From contig CM037473.1 in NCBI GenBank assembly GCA_021014325.1, positions 12,028,696 through 12,092,695 on the forward strand: 64,000 nt of DNA, read 5' to 3'. Origin of the DNA: Plazaster borealis (Eukaryota > Echinodermata > Asteroidea > Forcipulatida > Labidiasteridae). The translations under genes and the position numbers were made by a program. Below are positions 44,801-59,800 of the stretch, one piece after another; within the stretch, counting starts at the first letter, position 1, and each line of letters begins with the position of its first letter. The notes under the pieces are model-generated. The model saw only the letters and a list, made by a program, of their open reading frames with translations. It did no database searches and was not told the DNA's origin.

Positions 44801-47800
44801 ATTTTTTTTTTTCATTTTATGTTTTCAAATGATACATAACGGACTACTGAAGACATTTTATGTGTGCGGGCTCGCTAAATTAGCCATAGTTTGAGATATA
44901 TTGAGCATTTTGTGTTAGTTTGAATTTTGGGTCCAAAATCAAGAAAATTCCCCATGCCGGCATGGTCAAAATTTTCAGATTTTGGTCAAATTATTTTTTT
45001 TCATTTTATGTTTTCAAATGATACAGAATGGACTACTGAAGACATTTCATGTGTGTGGGCTCGCTAAATTAGCCAGAGTTTGTGATATATTGAGCATTTT
45101 GTGTAAGTTTGAATTTTGGGTCCAAAATCAAGAAAATTCCCCATGCCGGCATGGTCAAACTTTTCAGATTTGGGTCCAATTTTTTTTTTTCATTTTATGC
45201 TTTCAAATGATACATAACGGACTACTGAAAACATTTTATGTGTGCGGGCTCACTAAATTAGCCATAGTTTGAGATATATTGAGCATTTTGTGTTAGTTTG
45301 AATTTTGGGTCCAAAATCAAGAAAATTCCCCATGCCGGCATGGTCAAACTTTTCAGATTTTGGTCAAATTATTTTTTTTCATTTTATGTTTTCAAATGAT
45401 ACAGAATGGACTACTGAAGACATTTTATGTGTGCGGGCTCACTAAATTAGCCATAGTTTGAGATATATTGAGCATTTTGTGTTAGTTTGAATTTTAGGTC
45501 CAAAATCAAGAAAATTCCCCATGCCGGCATGGTCAAAATTTTCAGATTTTGGTCAAATTATTTTTTTTCATTTTATGTTTTCAAATGATACAGAATGGAC
45601 TACTGAAGACATTTCATGTGTGCGGGCTCACTAAATTAGCCATAGTTTGAGATATATTGAGCATTTTGTGTTAGTTTGAATTTTGGGTCCAAAATCAAGA
45701 AAATTCCCCATGCCGGCATGGTCAAACTTTTCAGATTTGGGTCAAATTATTTTTTTTCATTTTATGTTTTCAAATGATACATAACGGACTACTGAAGACA
45801 TTTTATGTGTGCGGGCTCGCTAAATTAGCCATAGTTTGAGATATATTGAGCATTTTGTGTTAGTTTGAATTTTGGGTCCAAAATCAAGAAAATTCCCCAT
45901 GCCGGCATGGTCAAACTTTTCAGATTTGGGTCAAATTATTTTATTCATTTTATGTTATGAAAATATACATAAAGGACTACTGAAGACATTTAATGTGAGC
46001 GGGCTCGCTAAATTAGCCATAGTTTGAGATATATTGAGCATTTTGTGCTAATTTGAATTTTGGGTCCAAAATCAAGAAAATTCCCCATGCCGGCATGGTC
46101 AAAATTTTCAGATTTTGGTCAAATTTTTTTTGTTGTCATTTTATGTTTTCAAATGATACAGAATGGACTACTGAAGACATTTCATGTGTGCGGGCACGCT
46201 AAATTAGCCATAGTTTGAGATATATTGAGAATTTTGTGTTAGTTTGAATTTTGGGTCCAAAATCAAGAAAATTCCCCATGCCGGCATGGTCAAACTTTTC
46301 AGATTTGGGTCAAATTTTTTTTTATCATTTTATGATTTCAAATGATACATAACGGACTACTGAAAACATTTTATGTGTGCGGGCTCACTAAATTAGCCAT
46401 AGTTTGAGATATATTGAGCATTTTGTGTTAGTTTGAATTTTGGGTCCAAAATCAAGAAAATTCCCCATGCCGGCATGGTCAAACTTTTCAGATTTTGGTC
46501 AAATTATTTTTTTTCATTTTATGTTTTCAAATGATACAGAATGGACTACTGAAGACATTTCATGTGTGCGGGCTCACTAAATTAGCCATAGTTTGAGATA
46601 TATTGAGCATTTTGTGTTAGTTTGAATTTTGGGTCCAAAATCAAGAAAATTCCCCATGCCGGCATGGTCAAACTTTTCAGATTTGGGTCAAATTATTTTT
46701 TTTCATTTTATGTTTTCAAATGATACAGAATGGACTACTGAAGACATTTCATGTGTGTGGGCTCGCTAAATTAGCCAGAGTTTGTGATATATTGAGCATT
46801 TTGTGTAAGTTTGAATTTTGGGTCCAAAATCAAGAAAATTCCCCATGCCGGCATGGTCAAACTTTTCAGATTTGGGTCCAATTTTTTTTTCTTCATTTTA
46901 TGCTTTCAAATGATACATAACGGACTACTGAAGACATTTTATGTGTGCGGGCTCGCTAAATTAGCCATAGTTTGAGATATATTGAGCATTTTGTGTTAGT
47001 TTGAATTTTGGGTCCAAAATCAAGAAAATTCCCCATGCCGGCATGGTCAAACTTTTCAGATTTGGGTCAAATTATTTTTTTTCATTTTATGTTTTCAAAT
47101 GATACATAACGGACTACTGAAGACATTTTATGTGTGCGGGCTCACTAAATTAGCCATAGTTTGAGATATATTGAGCATTTTGTGTTAGTTTGAATTTTGG
47201 GTCCAAAATCAAGAAAATTCCCCATGCCGGCATGGTCAAAATTTTCACAATTTTTGTCAACATTTTTTTTTGATTTTATGTTTTCAAATGATACAGAATG
47301 GACTACTGAAGACATTTCATGTGTGCGGGCTCACTAAATTAGCCATAGTTTGAGATATATTGAGCATTTTGTGTTAGTTTGAATTTTGGGTCCAAAATCA
47401 AGAAAATTCCCATGCCGGCATGGTCAAAATTTTCAGATTTTGGTCAAATTATTTTTTTCATTTTATGTTTTCAAATGATACAGAATGGACTACTGAAGAC
47501 ATTTCATGTGTGCGGGCTCACTAAATTAGCCATAGTTTGAGATATATTGAGCATTTTGTGTTAGTTTGAATTTTGGGTCCAAAATCAAGAAAATTCCCCA
47601 TGCCGGCATGGTCAAAATTTTCAGATTTGGGTCAAATTTTTTGTTTTCATTTTATGTTTTCAAATGATACATAACGGACTACTGAATACATTTTATGTGT
47701 GCGGGCTCACTAAATTAGCCATAGTTTGAGATATATTGAGCATTTTGTGTTAGTTTGAATTTTGGGTCCAAAATCAAGAAAATTCCCCATGCCGGCATGG

Positions 47801-50800
47801 TCAAACTTTTCAGATTTGGGTCAAATTATTTTTTTCATTTTATGTTTTCAAATGATACAGAATGGACTACTGAAGACATTTCATGTGTGCGGGCTCACTA
47901 AATTAGCCATAGTTTGAGATATATTGAGCATTTTGTGTTAGTTTGAATTTTGGGTCCAAAATCAAGAAAATTCCCCATGCCGGCATGGTCAAACTTTTCA
48001 GATTTGGGTCAAATTATTTTTTTCATTTTATGTTTTCAAATGATACATAACGGACTACTGAAGACATTTTATGTGTGCGGGCTCGCTAAATTAGCCATAG
48101 TTTGAGATATATTGAGCATTTTGTGTTAGTTTGAATTTTGGGTCCAAAATCAAGAAAATTCCCCATGCCGGCATGGTCAAACTTTTCAGATTTGGGTCAA
48201 ATTTTTTTTTTTTCATTTTATGTTTTCAAATGATACATAACGGACTACTGAAGACATTTTATGTGTGCGGGCTCGCTAAATTAGCCATAGTTTGAGATAT
48301 ATTGAGCATTTTGTGTTAGTTTGAATTTTGGGTCCAAAATCAAGAAAATTCCCCATGCCGGCATGGTCAAAATTTTCAGATTTTGGTCAAATTATTTTTT
48401 CATTTTATGTTTTCAAATGATACAGAATTGACTACTGAAGACATTTTATGTGTGCGGGCTCGCTAAATTAGCCATAGTTTGAGATATATTGAGCATTTTG
48501 TGTTAGTTTGAATTTTAGGTCCAAAATCAAGAAAATTCCCCATGCCGGCATGGTCAAAATTTTCAGATTTTGGTCAAATTATTTTTTTTCATTTTATGTT
48601 TTCAAATGATACAGAATGGACTACTGAAGACATTTCATGTGTGCGGGCTCACTAAATTAGCCATAGTTTGAGATATATTGAGCATTTTGTGTTAGTTTGA
48701 ATTTTGGGTCCAAAATCAAGAAAATTCCCCATGCCGGCATGGTCAAACTTTTCAGATTTGGGTCAAATTATTTTTTTCATTTTATGTTTTCAAATGATAC
48801 ATAACGGACTACTGAAGACATTTTATGTGTGCGGGCTCACTAAATTAGCCATAGTTTGAGATATATTGAGCATTTTGTGTTAGTTTGAATTTTGGGTCCA
48901 AAATCAAGAAAATTCCCCATGCCGGCATGGTCAAACTTTTCAGATTTTGGTCAAATTATTTTTTTTTCATTTTATGTTTTCAAATGATACATAACGGACT
49001 ACTGAAGACATTTTATGTGTGCGGGCTCGCTAAATTAGCCATAGTTTGAGATATATTGAGCATTTTGTGTTAATTTGAATTTTGGGTCCAAAATCAAGAA
49101 AATTCCCCATGCCGGCATGGTCAAAATTTTCAGATTTTGGTCAAATTATTTTTTTTCATTTTATGTTTTCAAATGATACAGAATGGACTACTGAAGACAT
49201 TTCATGTGTGCGGGCTCGCTAAATTAGCCATAGTTTGAGATATATTGAGCATTTTGTGTTAGTTTGAATTTTGGGTCCAAAATCAAGAAAATTCCCCATG
49301 CCGGCATGGTCAAAATTTTCAGATTTGGGTCCAATTTTTTTTTTTCATTTTATGTTTTCAAATGATACATAACGGACTACTGAAAACATTTTATGTGTGC
49401 GGGCTCACTAAATTAGCCATAGTTTGAGATATATTGAGCATTTTGTGTTAGTTTGAATTTTGGGTCCAAAATCAAGAAAATTCCCCATGCCGGCATGGTC
49501 AAACTTTTCAGATTTTGGTCAAATTATTATGATTCATTTTTTGTTTTCAAATGATACAGAATGGACTACTGAAGACATTTCATGTGTGCGGGCTCGCTAA
49601 ATTAGCCATAGTTTGAGATATATTGAGCATTTTGTGTTAGTTTGAATTTTGGGTCCAAAATCAAGAAAATTCCCCATGCCGGCATGGTCAAACTTTTCAG
49701 ATTTGGGTCAAATTATTTTTTTTCATTTTATGTTTTCAAATGATACAGAATGGACTACTGAAGACATTTCATGTGTGCGGGCTCACTAAATTAGCCATAG
49801 TTTGAGATATATTGAGCATTTTGTGTTAGTTTGAATTTTGGGTCCAAAATCAAGAAAATTCCCCATGCCGGCATGGTCAAACTTTTCAGATTTGGGTCAA
49901 ATTATTTTTTTTCATTTTATGTTTTCAAATGATACATAACGGACTACTGAAGACATTTTATGTGTGCGGGCTCGCTAAATTAGCCATAGTTTGAGATATA
50001 TTGAGCATTTTGTGTTAATTTGAATTTTGGGTCCAAAATCAAGAAAATTCCCCATGCCGGCATGGTCAAAATTTTCAGATTTTGGTCAAATTATTTTTTT
50101 TCATTTTATGTTTTCAAATGATACAGAATGGACTACTGAAGACATTTCATGTGTGCGGGCACGCTAAATTAGCCATAGTTTGAGATATATTGAGCATTTT
50201 GTGTTAGTTTGAATTTTGGGTCCAAAATCAAGAAAATTCCCCATGCCGGCATGGTCAAAATTTTCAGATTTGGGTCAAATTTTTTTTTTTCATTTTATGT
50301 TTTCAAATGATACATAACGGACTACTGAAGACATTTTATGTGTGCGGGCTCACTAAATTAGCCATAGTTTGAGATATATTGAGCATTTTGTGTTAGTTTG
50401 AATTTTGGGTCCAAAATCAAGAAAATTCCCCATGCCGGCATGGTCAAACTTTTCAGATTTGGGTCAAATTATTTTTTTCATTTTATGTTTTCAAATGATA
50501 CAGAATGGACTACTGAAGACATTTCATGTGTGCGGGCTCACTAAATTAGCCATAGTTTGAGATATATTGAGCATTTTGTGTTAGTTTGAATTTTGGGTCC
50601 AAAATCAAGAAAATTCCCCATGCCGGCATGGTCAAACTTTTCAGATTTGGGTCAAATTATTTTTTTTCATTTTATGTTTTCAAATGATACATAACGGACT
50701 ACTGAAGACATTTTATGTGTGCGGGCTCGCTAAATTAGCCATAGTTTGAGATATATTGAGCATTTTGTGTTAGTTTGAATTTTGGGTCCAAAATCAAGAA

Positions 50801-53800
50801 AATTCCCCATGCCGGCATGGTCAAACTTTTCAGATTTTGGTCAAATTATTTTTTTTTCATTTTATGTTTTCAAATGATACATAACGGACTACTGAAGACA
50901 TTTTATGTGTGCGGGCTCGCTAAATTAGCCATAGTTTGAGATATATTGAGCATTTTGTGTTAATTTGAATTTTGGGTCCAAAATCAAGAAAATTCCCCAT
51001 GCCGGCATGGTCAAACTTTTCAGATTTGGGTCAAATTATTTTTTTCATTTTATGTTTTCAAATGATACATAACGGACTACTGAAGACATTTTATGTGTGC
51101 GGGCTCGCTAAATTAGCCATAGTTTGAGATATATTGAGCATTTTGTGTTAGTTTGAATTTTGGGTCCAAAATCAAGAAAATTCCCCATGCCGGCATGGTC
51201 AAACTTTTCAGATTTGGGTCAAATTATTTTTTCATTTTATGTTTTGAAATGATACAGAACGGACTACTGAAGACATTTTATGTGTGCGGGCTCACTAAAT
51301 TAGCCATAGTTTGAGATATATTGAGCATTTTGTGTTAGTTTGAATTTTGGGTCCAAAATCAAGAAAATTCCCCATGCCGGCATGGTCAAACTTTTCAGAT
51401 TTGGGTCAAATTATTTTTTTTCATTTTATGTTTTCAAATGATACATAACGGACTACTGAAGACATTTTATGTGTGCGGGCTCGCTAAATTAGCCATAGTT
51501 TGAGATATATTGAGCATTTTGTGTTAGTTTGAATTTTGGGTCCAAAATCAAGAAAATTCCCCATGCCGGCATGGTCAAACTTTTCAGATTTGGGTCAAAT
51601 TATTTTTTTTCATTTTAAGTTTTCAAATGATACATAACGGACTAATGAAGACATTTTATGTGTGCGGGCTCGCTAAATTAGCCATAGTTTGAGATATATT
51701 GAGCATTTTGTGTTAGTTTGAATTTTAGGTCCAAAATCAAGAAAATTCCCCATGCCGGCATGGTCAAAATTTTCAGATTTTGGTCAAATTATTTAATTTC
51801 ATTTTATGTTTTCAAATGATACAGAATGGACTACTGAAGACATTTCATGTGTGCGGGCTCACTAAATTAGCCATAGTTTGAGATATATTGAGCATTTTGT
51901 GTTAGTTTGAATTTTAGGTCCAAAATCAAGAAAATTCCCCATGCCGGCATGGTCAAAATTTTCAGATTTTGGTCAAATTATTTTTTTTCATTTTATGTTT
52001 TCAAATGATACAGAATGGACTACTGAAGACATTTCATGTGTGCGGGCTCACTAAATTAGCCATAGTTTGAGATATATTGAGCATTTTGTGTTAGTTTGAA
52101 TTTTGGGTCCAAAATCAAGAAAATTCCCCATGCCGGCATGGTCAAAATTTTCAGATTTGGGTCAAATTATTTTTTTGCAGTTTATGTTTTCAAATGATAC
52201 AGAATGGACTACTGAAGACATTTCATGTGTGCGGGCTCACTAAATTAGCCATAGTTTGAGATATATTGAGCATTTTGTGTTAGTTTGAATTTTGGGTCCA
52301 AAATCAAGAAAATTCCCCATGCCGGCATGGTCAAACTTTTCAGATTTGGGTCAAATTATTTTTTTTCATTTTATGTTTTCAAATGATACATAACGGACTA
52401 CTGAAGACATTTTATGTGTGCGGGCTCGCTAAATTAGCCATAGTTTGAGATATATTGAGCATTTTGTGTTAGTTTGAATTTTGGGTCCAAAATCAAGAAA
52501 ATTCCCCATGCCGGCATGGTCAAACTTTTCAGATTTGGGTCAAATTATTTTTTTTCATTTTATGTTTTCAAATGATACATAACGGACTACTGAAGACATT
52601 TTATGTGTGCGGGCTCGCTAAATTAGCCATAGTTTGAGATATATTGAGCATTTTGTGTTAGTTTGAATTTTGGGTCCAAAATCAAGAAAATTCCCCATGC
52701 CGGCATGGTCAAAATTTTCAGATTTTGGTCAAATTATTTTTTTTCATTTTATGTTTTCAAATGATACAGAATGGACTACTGAAGACATTTCATGTGTGCG
52801 GGCACGCTAAATTAGCCATAGTTTGAGATATATTGAGCATTTTGTGTTAGTTTGAATTTTGGGTCCAAAATCAAGAAAATTCACCATGCCGGCATGGTCA
52901 AACTTTTCAGATTTGGGTCAAATTATTTTTTTTCATTTTATGTTTTCAAATGATACATAACGGACTACTGAAGACATTTTATGTGTGCGGGCTCACTAAA
53001 TTAGCCATAGTTTGAGATATATTGAGCATTTTGTGTTAGTTTGAATTTTGGGTCCAAAATCAAGAAAATTCCCCATGCCGGCATGGTCAAATTTTCAGAT
53101 TTTGGTCAAAATTTTTGTTTTGATTTTATGGTTTCAAATGATACAGAACGGACTACTGAAGACATTTCATGTGTGCGGGCTCACTAAATTAGCCATAGTT
53201 TGAGATATATTGAGCATTTTGTGTTAGTTTGAATTTTGGGTCCAAAATCAAGGAAATTCCCCAGGCCGGCATGGTCAAAATTTTCAGATTTGGGTCAAAT
53301 TAATATAAATCATTTAACGTTTTCAAATGATACAAAACGGACTACTGAAGACATTTTATGTGTGCGGGCTCACTAAATTAGCCATAGTTTGAGATATATT
53401 GAGCATTTTGTGTTAGTTTGAATTTTGGGTCCAAAATCAAGAAAATTCCCCATGCCGGCATGGTCAAACTTTTCAGATTTGGGTCAAATTATTTTTTTTC
53501 ATTTTATGTTTTCAAATGATACATAACGGACTACTGAAGACATTTTATGTGTGCGGGCTCGCTAAATTAGCCATAGTTTGAGATATATTGAGCATTTTGT
53601 GTTAGTTTGAATTTTGGGTCCAAAATCAAGAAAATTCCCCATGCCGGCATGGTCAAAATTTTCAGATTTGGTTCAATTTATTTTTTTCATTTTATGTTTT
53701 CAAATGATACATAACGGACTACTGAAGACATTTTATGTGTGCGGGCTCACTAAATTAGCCATAGTTTGAGATATATTGAGCATTTTGTGTTAGTTTGAAT

Positions 53801-56800
53801 TTTAGGTCCAAAATCAAGAAAATTCCCCATGCCGGCATGGTCAAAATTTTCAGATTTTGGTCAAATTATTTGTTTTCATTTTATGTTTTCAAATGATACA
53901 GAATGGACTACTGAAGACATTTTATGTGTGCGGGCTCGCTAAATTAGCCATAGTTTGAGATATATTGAGCATTTTGTGTTAGTTTGAATTTTAGGTCCAA
54001 AATCAAGAAAATTCCCCATGCCGGCATGGTCAAAATTTTCAGATTTTGGTCAAATTATTTTTTTTCATTTTATGTTTTCAAATGATACATAACGGACTAC
54101 TGAAGACATTTCATGTGTGCGGGCTCACTAAATTAGCCATAGTTTGAGATATATTGAGCATTTTGTGTTAGTTTGAATTTTGGGTCCAAAATCAAGAAAA
54201 TTCCCCATGCCGGCATGGTCAAACTTTTCAGATTTTGGTCAAATTATTTTTTTCATTTTATGTTTTCAAATGATACAGCATGGACTACTGAAGACATTTC
54301 ATGTGTGTGGGCTCGCTAAATTAGCCATAGTTTGAGATATATTGAGCATTTTGTGTTAGTTTAAATTTTGGGTCCAAAATCAAGAAAATTCCCCATGCCG
54401 GCATGGTCAAAATTTTCAGATTTTGGTCAAATTAATTTTTTTCATTTTATGTTTTCAAATGATACAGAATGGACTACTGAAGACATTTCATGTGTGCGGG
54501 CTCACTAAATTAGCCATAGTTTGAGATATATTGAGCATTTTGTGTTAGTTTGAATTTTGGGTCCAAAATCAAGAAAATTCCCCATGCCGGCATGGTCAAA
54601 CTTTTCAGATTTGGGTCAAATTATTTTTTCATTTTACGTTTTCAAATGATACATAACGGACTACTGAAGACATTTTATGTGTGCGGGCTCGCTAAATTAG
54701 CCATAGTTTGAGATATATTGAGCATTTTGTGTTAGTTTGAATTTTGGGTCCAAAATCAAGAAAATTCCCCATGCCGGCATGGTCAAACTTTTCAGATTTG
54801 GGTCAAATTATTTTTTTCATTTTATGTTTTCAAATGATACATAACGGACTACTGAAGACATTTTATGTGTGCGGGCTCGCTAAATTAGCCATAGTTTGAG
54901 ATATATTGAGCATTTTGTGTTAGTTTGAATTTTGGGTCCAAAATCAAGAAAATTCCCCATGCCGGCATGGTCAAAATTTTCAGATTTTGGTCAAATTATT
55001 TTTTCATTTTATGTTTTCAAATGATACAGAATGGACTACTGAAGACATTTCATGTGTGCGGGCTCGCTAAATTAGCCATAGTTTGAGATATATTGAGCAT
55101 TTTGTGTTAGTTTGAATTTTGGGTCCAAAATCAAGAAAATTCCCCATGCCGGCATGGTCAAACTTTTCAGATTTGGGTCAAATTATTTTTTTTTCATTTT
55201 ATGTTTTCAAATGATACATAACGGACTACTGAAGACATTTTATGTGTGCGGGCTCACTAAATTAGCCATAGTTTGAGATATATTGAGCATTTTGTGTTAG
55301 TTTGAATTTTGGGTCCAAAATCAAGAAAATTCCCCATGCCGGCATGGTCAAAATTTTCAGATTTTGGTCAAATTATTTTTTTTCATTTTATGTTTTCAAA
55401 TGATACAGAATGGACTACTGAAGACATTTCATGTGTGCGGGCTCGCTAAATTAGCCATAGTTTGAGATATATTGAGCATTTTGTGTTAGTTTGAATTTTG
55501 GGTCCAAAATCAAGAAAATTCCCCATGCCGGCATGGTCAAACTTTTCAGATTTGGGTCAAATTATTTTTTCATTTTATGTTTTCAAATGATACATAACGG
55601 ACTACTGAAGACATTTTATGTGTGCGGGCTCACTAAATTAGCCATAGTTTGAGATATATTGAGCATTTTGTGTTAGTTTGAATTTTGGGTCCAAAATCAA
55701 GAAAATTCCCCATGCCGGCATGGTCAAACTTTTCAGATTTGGGTCAAATTATTTTTTTCATTTTATGTTTTCAAATGATACATAACGGACTACTGAAGAC
55801 ATTTTATGTGTGCGGGCTCGCTAAATTAGCCATAGTTTGAGATATATTGAGCATTTTGTGTTAGTTTGAATTTTGGGTCCAAAATCAAGAAAATTCCCCA
55901 TGCCGGCATGGTCAAACTTTTCAGATTTGGGTCAAATTATTTTTTTCATTTTATGTTTTCAAATGATACATAACGGACTACTGAAGACATTTTATGTGTG
56001 CGGGCTCGCTAAATTAGCCATAGTTTGAGATATATTGAGCATTTTGTGTTAGTTTGAATTTTGGGTCCAAAATCAAGAAAATTCCCCATGCCGGCATGGT
56101 CAAAATTTTCAGATTTTGGTCAAATTATTTTTTTTCATTTTATGTTTTCAAATGATACAGAATGGACTACTGAAGACATTTTATGTGTGCGGGCTCACTA
56201 AATTAGCCATAGTTTGAGATATATTGAGCATTTTGTGTTAGTTTGAATTTTAGGTCCAAAATCAACAAAATTCACCATGCCGGCATGGTCAAAATTTTCA
56301 GATTTTGGTCAAATTATTTTTTTTTCACTTTATGTTTTCAAATAAAGAATGGACTACTGAAGACATTTCATGTGTGCGGGCTCACTAAATTAGCCATAGT
56401 TTGAGATATATTGAGTATTTTGTGTTAGTTTGAATTTTGGGTCCAAAATCAACAAAATTCCCCATGCCGGCATGGTCAAACTTTTCAGATTTGGGTCAAA
56501 TTATTTTTTTTCATTTTATGTTTTCAAATGATACATAACGGACTACTGAAAACATTTTATGTGTGCGGGCTCACTAAATTAGCCATAGTTTGAGATATAT
56601 TGAGCATTTTGTGTTAGTTTGAATTTTGGGTCCAAAATCAAGAAAATTCCCCATGCCGGCATGGTCAAACTTTTCAGATTTGGGTCAAATTATTTTGTTT
56701 CATTTTATGTTTTCAAATGATACATAACGGACTACTGAAGACATTTTATGTGTGCGGGCTCGCTAAATTAGCCATAGTTTGAGATATATTGAGCATTTTG

Positions 56801-59800
56801 TGTTAGTTTGAATTTTGGGTCCAAAATCAAGAAAATTCCCCATGCCGGCATGGTCAAACTTTTCAGATTTTGGTCAAATTATTTTTTTTTCATTTTATGT
56901 TTTCAAATGATACATAACGGACTACTGAAGACATTTTATGTGTGCGGGCTCGCTAAATTAGCCATAGTTTGAGATATATTGAGCATTTTGTGTTAGTTTG
57001 AATTTTGGGTCCAAAATCAAGAAAATTCCCCATGCCGGCATGGTCAAACTTTTCAGATTTGGGTCAAATTATTTTTTTTCATTTTATGTTTTCAAATGAT
57101 ACATAACGGACTACTGAAGACATTTTATGTGTGCGGGCTCACTAAATTAGCCATAGTTTGAGATATATTGAGCATTTTGTGTTAGTTTGAATTTTGGGTC
57201 CAAAATCAAGAAAATTCCCCATGCCGGCATGGTCAAACTTTTCAGATTTGGGTCAAATTATTTTTTTCATTTTATGTTTTCAAATGATACATAACGGACT
57301 ACTGAAGACATTTTATGTGTGCGGGCTCGCTAAATTAGCCATAGTTTGAGATATATTGAGCATTTTGTGTTAGTTTGAATTTTGGGTCCAAAATCAAGAA
57401 AATTCCCCATGCCGGCATGGTCAAAATTTTCAGATTTGGGTCAAATTATTTTTTTTTCATTTTATGTTTTCAAATGATACATAACGGACTACTGAAAACA
57501 TTTTATGTGTGCGGGCTCACTAAATTAGCCATAGTTTGAGATATATTGAGCATTTTGTGTTAGTTTGAATTTTAGGTCCAAAATCAAGAAAATTCCCCAT
57601 GCCGGCATGGTCAAAATTTTCAGATTTTGGTCAAATTATTTTTTTTCATTTTATGTTTTCAAATGATACAGAATGGACTACTGAAGACATTTCATGTGTG
57701 CGGGCACGCTAAATTAGCCATAGTTTGAGATATATTGAGAATTTTGTGTTAGTTTGAATTTTAGGTCCAAAATCAAGAAAATTCCCCATGCCGGCATGGT
57801 CAAAATTTTCAGATTTTGGTCAAATTATTTTTTTTCATTTTATGTTTTCAAATGATACAGAATGGACTACTGAAGACATTTCATGTGTGCGGGCTCACTA
57901 AATTAGCCATAGTTTGAGATATATTGAGCATTTTGTGTTAGTTTGAATTTTGGGTCCAAAATCAAGAAAATTCCCCATGCCGGCATGGTCAAACTTTTCA
58001 GATTTGGGTCAAATTATTTTTTTTCATTTTATGTTTTCAAATGATACATAACGGACTACTGAAGACATTTTATGTGTGCGGGCTCACTAAATTAGCCATA
58101 GTTTGAGATATATTGAGCATTTTGTGTTAGTTTGAATTTTGGGTCCAAAATCAAGAAAATTCCCCATGCCGGCATGGTCAAACTTTTCAGATTTGGGTCA
58201 AATTATTTTTTTTCATTTTATGTTTTCAAATGATACATAACGGACTACTGAAGACATTTTATGTGTGCGGGCTCGCTAAATTAGCCATAGTTTGAGATAT
58301 ATTGAGCATTTTGTGTTAGTTTGAATTTTGGGTCCAAAATCAAGAAAATTCCCCATGCCGGCATGGTCAAACTTTTCAGATTTGGGTCAAATTATTTTTT
58401 TCATTTTATGTTTTCAAATGATACATAACGGACTACTGAAGACATTTTATGTGTGCGGGCTCGCTAAATTAGCCATAGTTTGAGATATATTGAGCATTTT
58501 GTGTTAGTTTGAATTTTGGGTCCAAAATCAAGAAAATTCCCCATGCCGGCATGGTCAAAATTTTCAGATTTGGGTCTAATTAATTTTTTTGTTGTTATGT
58601 CTTGACATGTTACCTAATGGACTACTGAAGACATTTTTTGTGTGCGGGCTCACTAAATTAGCCATAGTTTGAGATATATTGAGCATTTTGTGTTAGTTTG
58701 AATTTTGGGTCCAAAATCAAGAAAATTCCCCATGCCGGCATGGTCAAACTTTTCAGATTTGGGTCAAATTATTTTTTTTCATTTTATTTTTTCAAATTAT
58801 ACATATAGGACTACTGAAGACATTTCATGTGTGCGGGCTCACTAAATTAGCCATAGTTTGAGATATATTGAGCATTTTGTGTTAGTTTGAATTTTGGGTC
58901 CAAAATCAAGAAAATTCCCCATGCCGGCATGGTCAAAATTTTCAGATTTTGGTCAAATTTTTATTTCTTGATTTTATGTTTTCAAATGATACAGAATGGA
59001 CTACTGAAGACATTTCATGTGTGTGGGCTCGCTAAATTAGCCAGAGTTTGTGATATATTGAGCATTTTGTGTTAGTTTGAATTTTGGGTCCAAAATCAAG
59101 AAAATTCCCCATGCCGGCATGGTCAAAATTTTCAGATTTGGGTCAAATTATTTTTTTTCATTTTATGTTTTCAAATGATACATAACGGACTACTGAAGAC
59201 ATTTTATGTGTGCGGGCTCACTAAATTAGCCATAGTTTGAGATATATTGAGCATTTTGTGTTAGTTTGAATTTTGGGTCCAAAATCAAGAAAATTCCCCA
59301 TGCCGGCATGGTCAAACTTTTCAGATTTGGGTCAAATTATTTTTTTTCATTTTATGTTTTCAAATGATACATAACGGACTACTGAAGACATTTTATGTGC
59401 GCGGGCTCGCTAAATTAGCCAAAGTTTGAGATATATTGAGCATTTTGTGTTAGTTTGAATTTTGGGTCCAAAATCAAGAAAATTCCCCATGCCGGCATGG
59501 TCAAACTTTTCAGATTTGGGTCAAATTTTTTTTTTTCATTTTATGTTTTCAAATGATACATAACGGACTACTGAAAACATTTTATGTGTGCGGGCTCACT
59601 AAATTAGCCATAGTTTGAGATATATTGAGCATTTTGTGTTAGTTTGAATTTTAGGTCCAAAATCAAGAAAATTCCCCATGCCGGCATGGTCAAAATTTTC
59701 AGATTTTGGTCAAATTATTTTTTTTCATTTTATGTTTTCAAATGATACAGAATGGACTACTGAAGACATTTCATGTGTGCGGGCACGCTAAATTAGCCAT

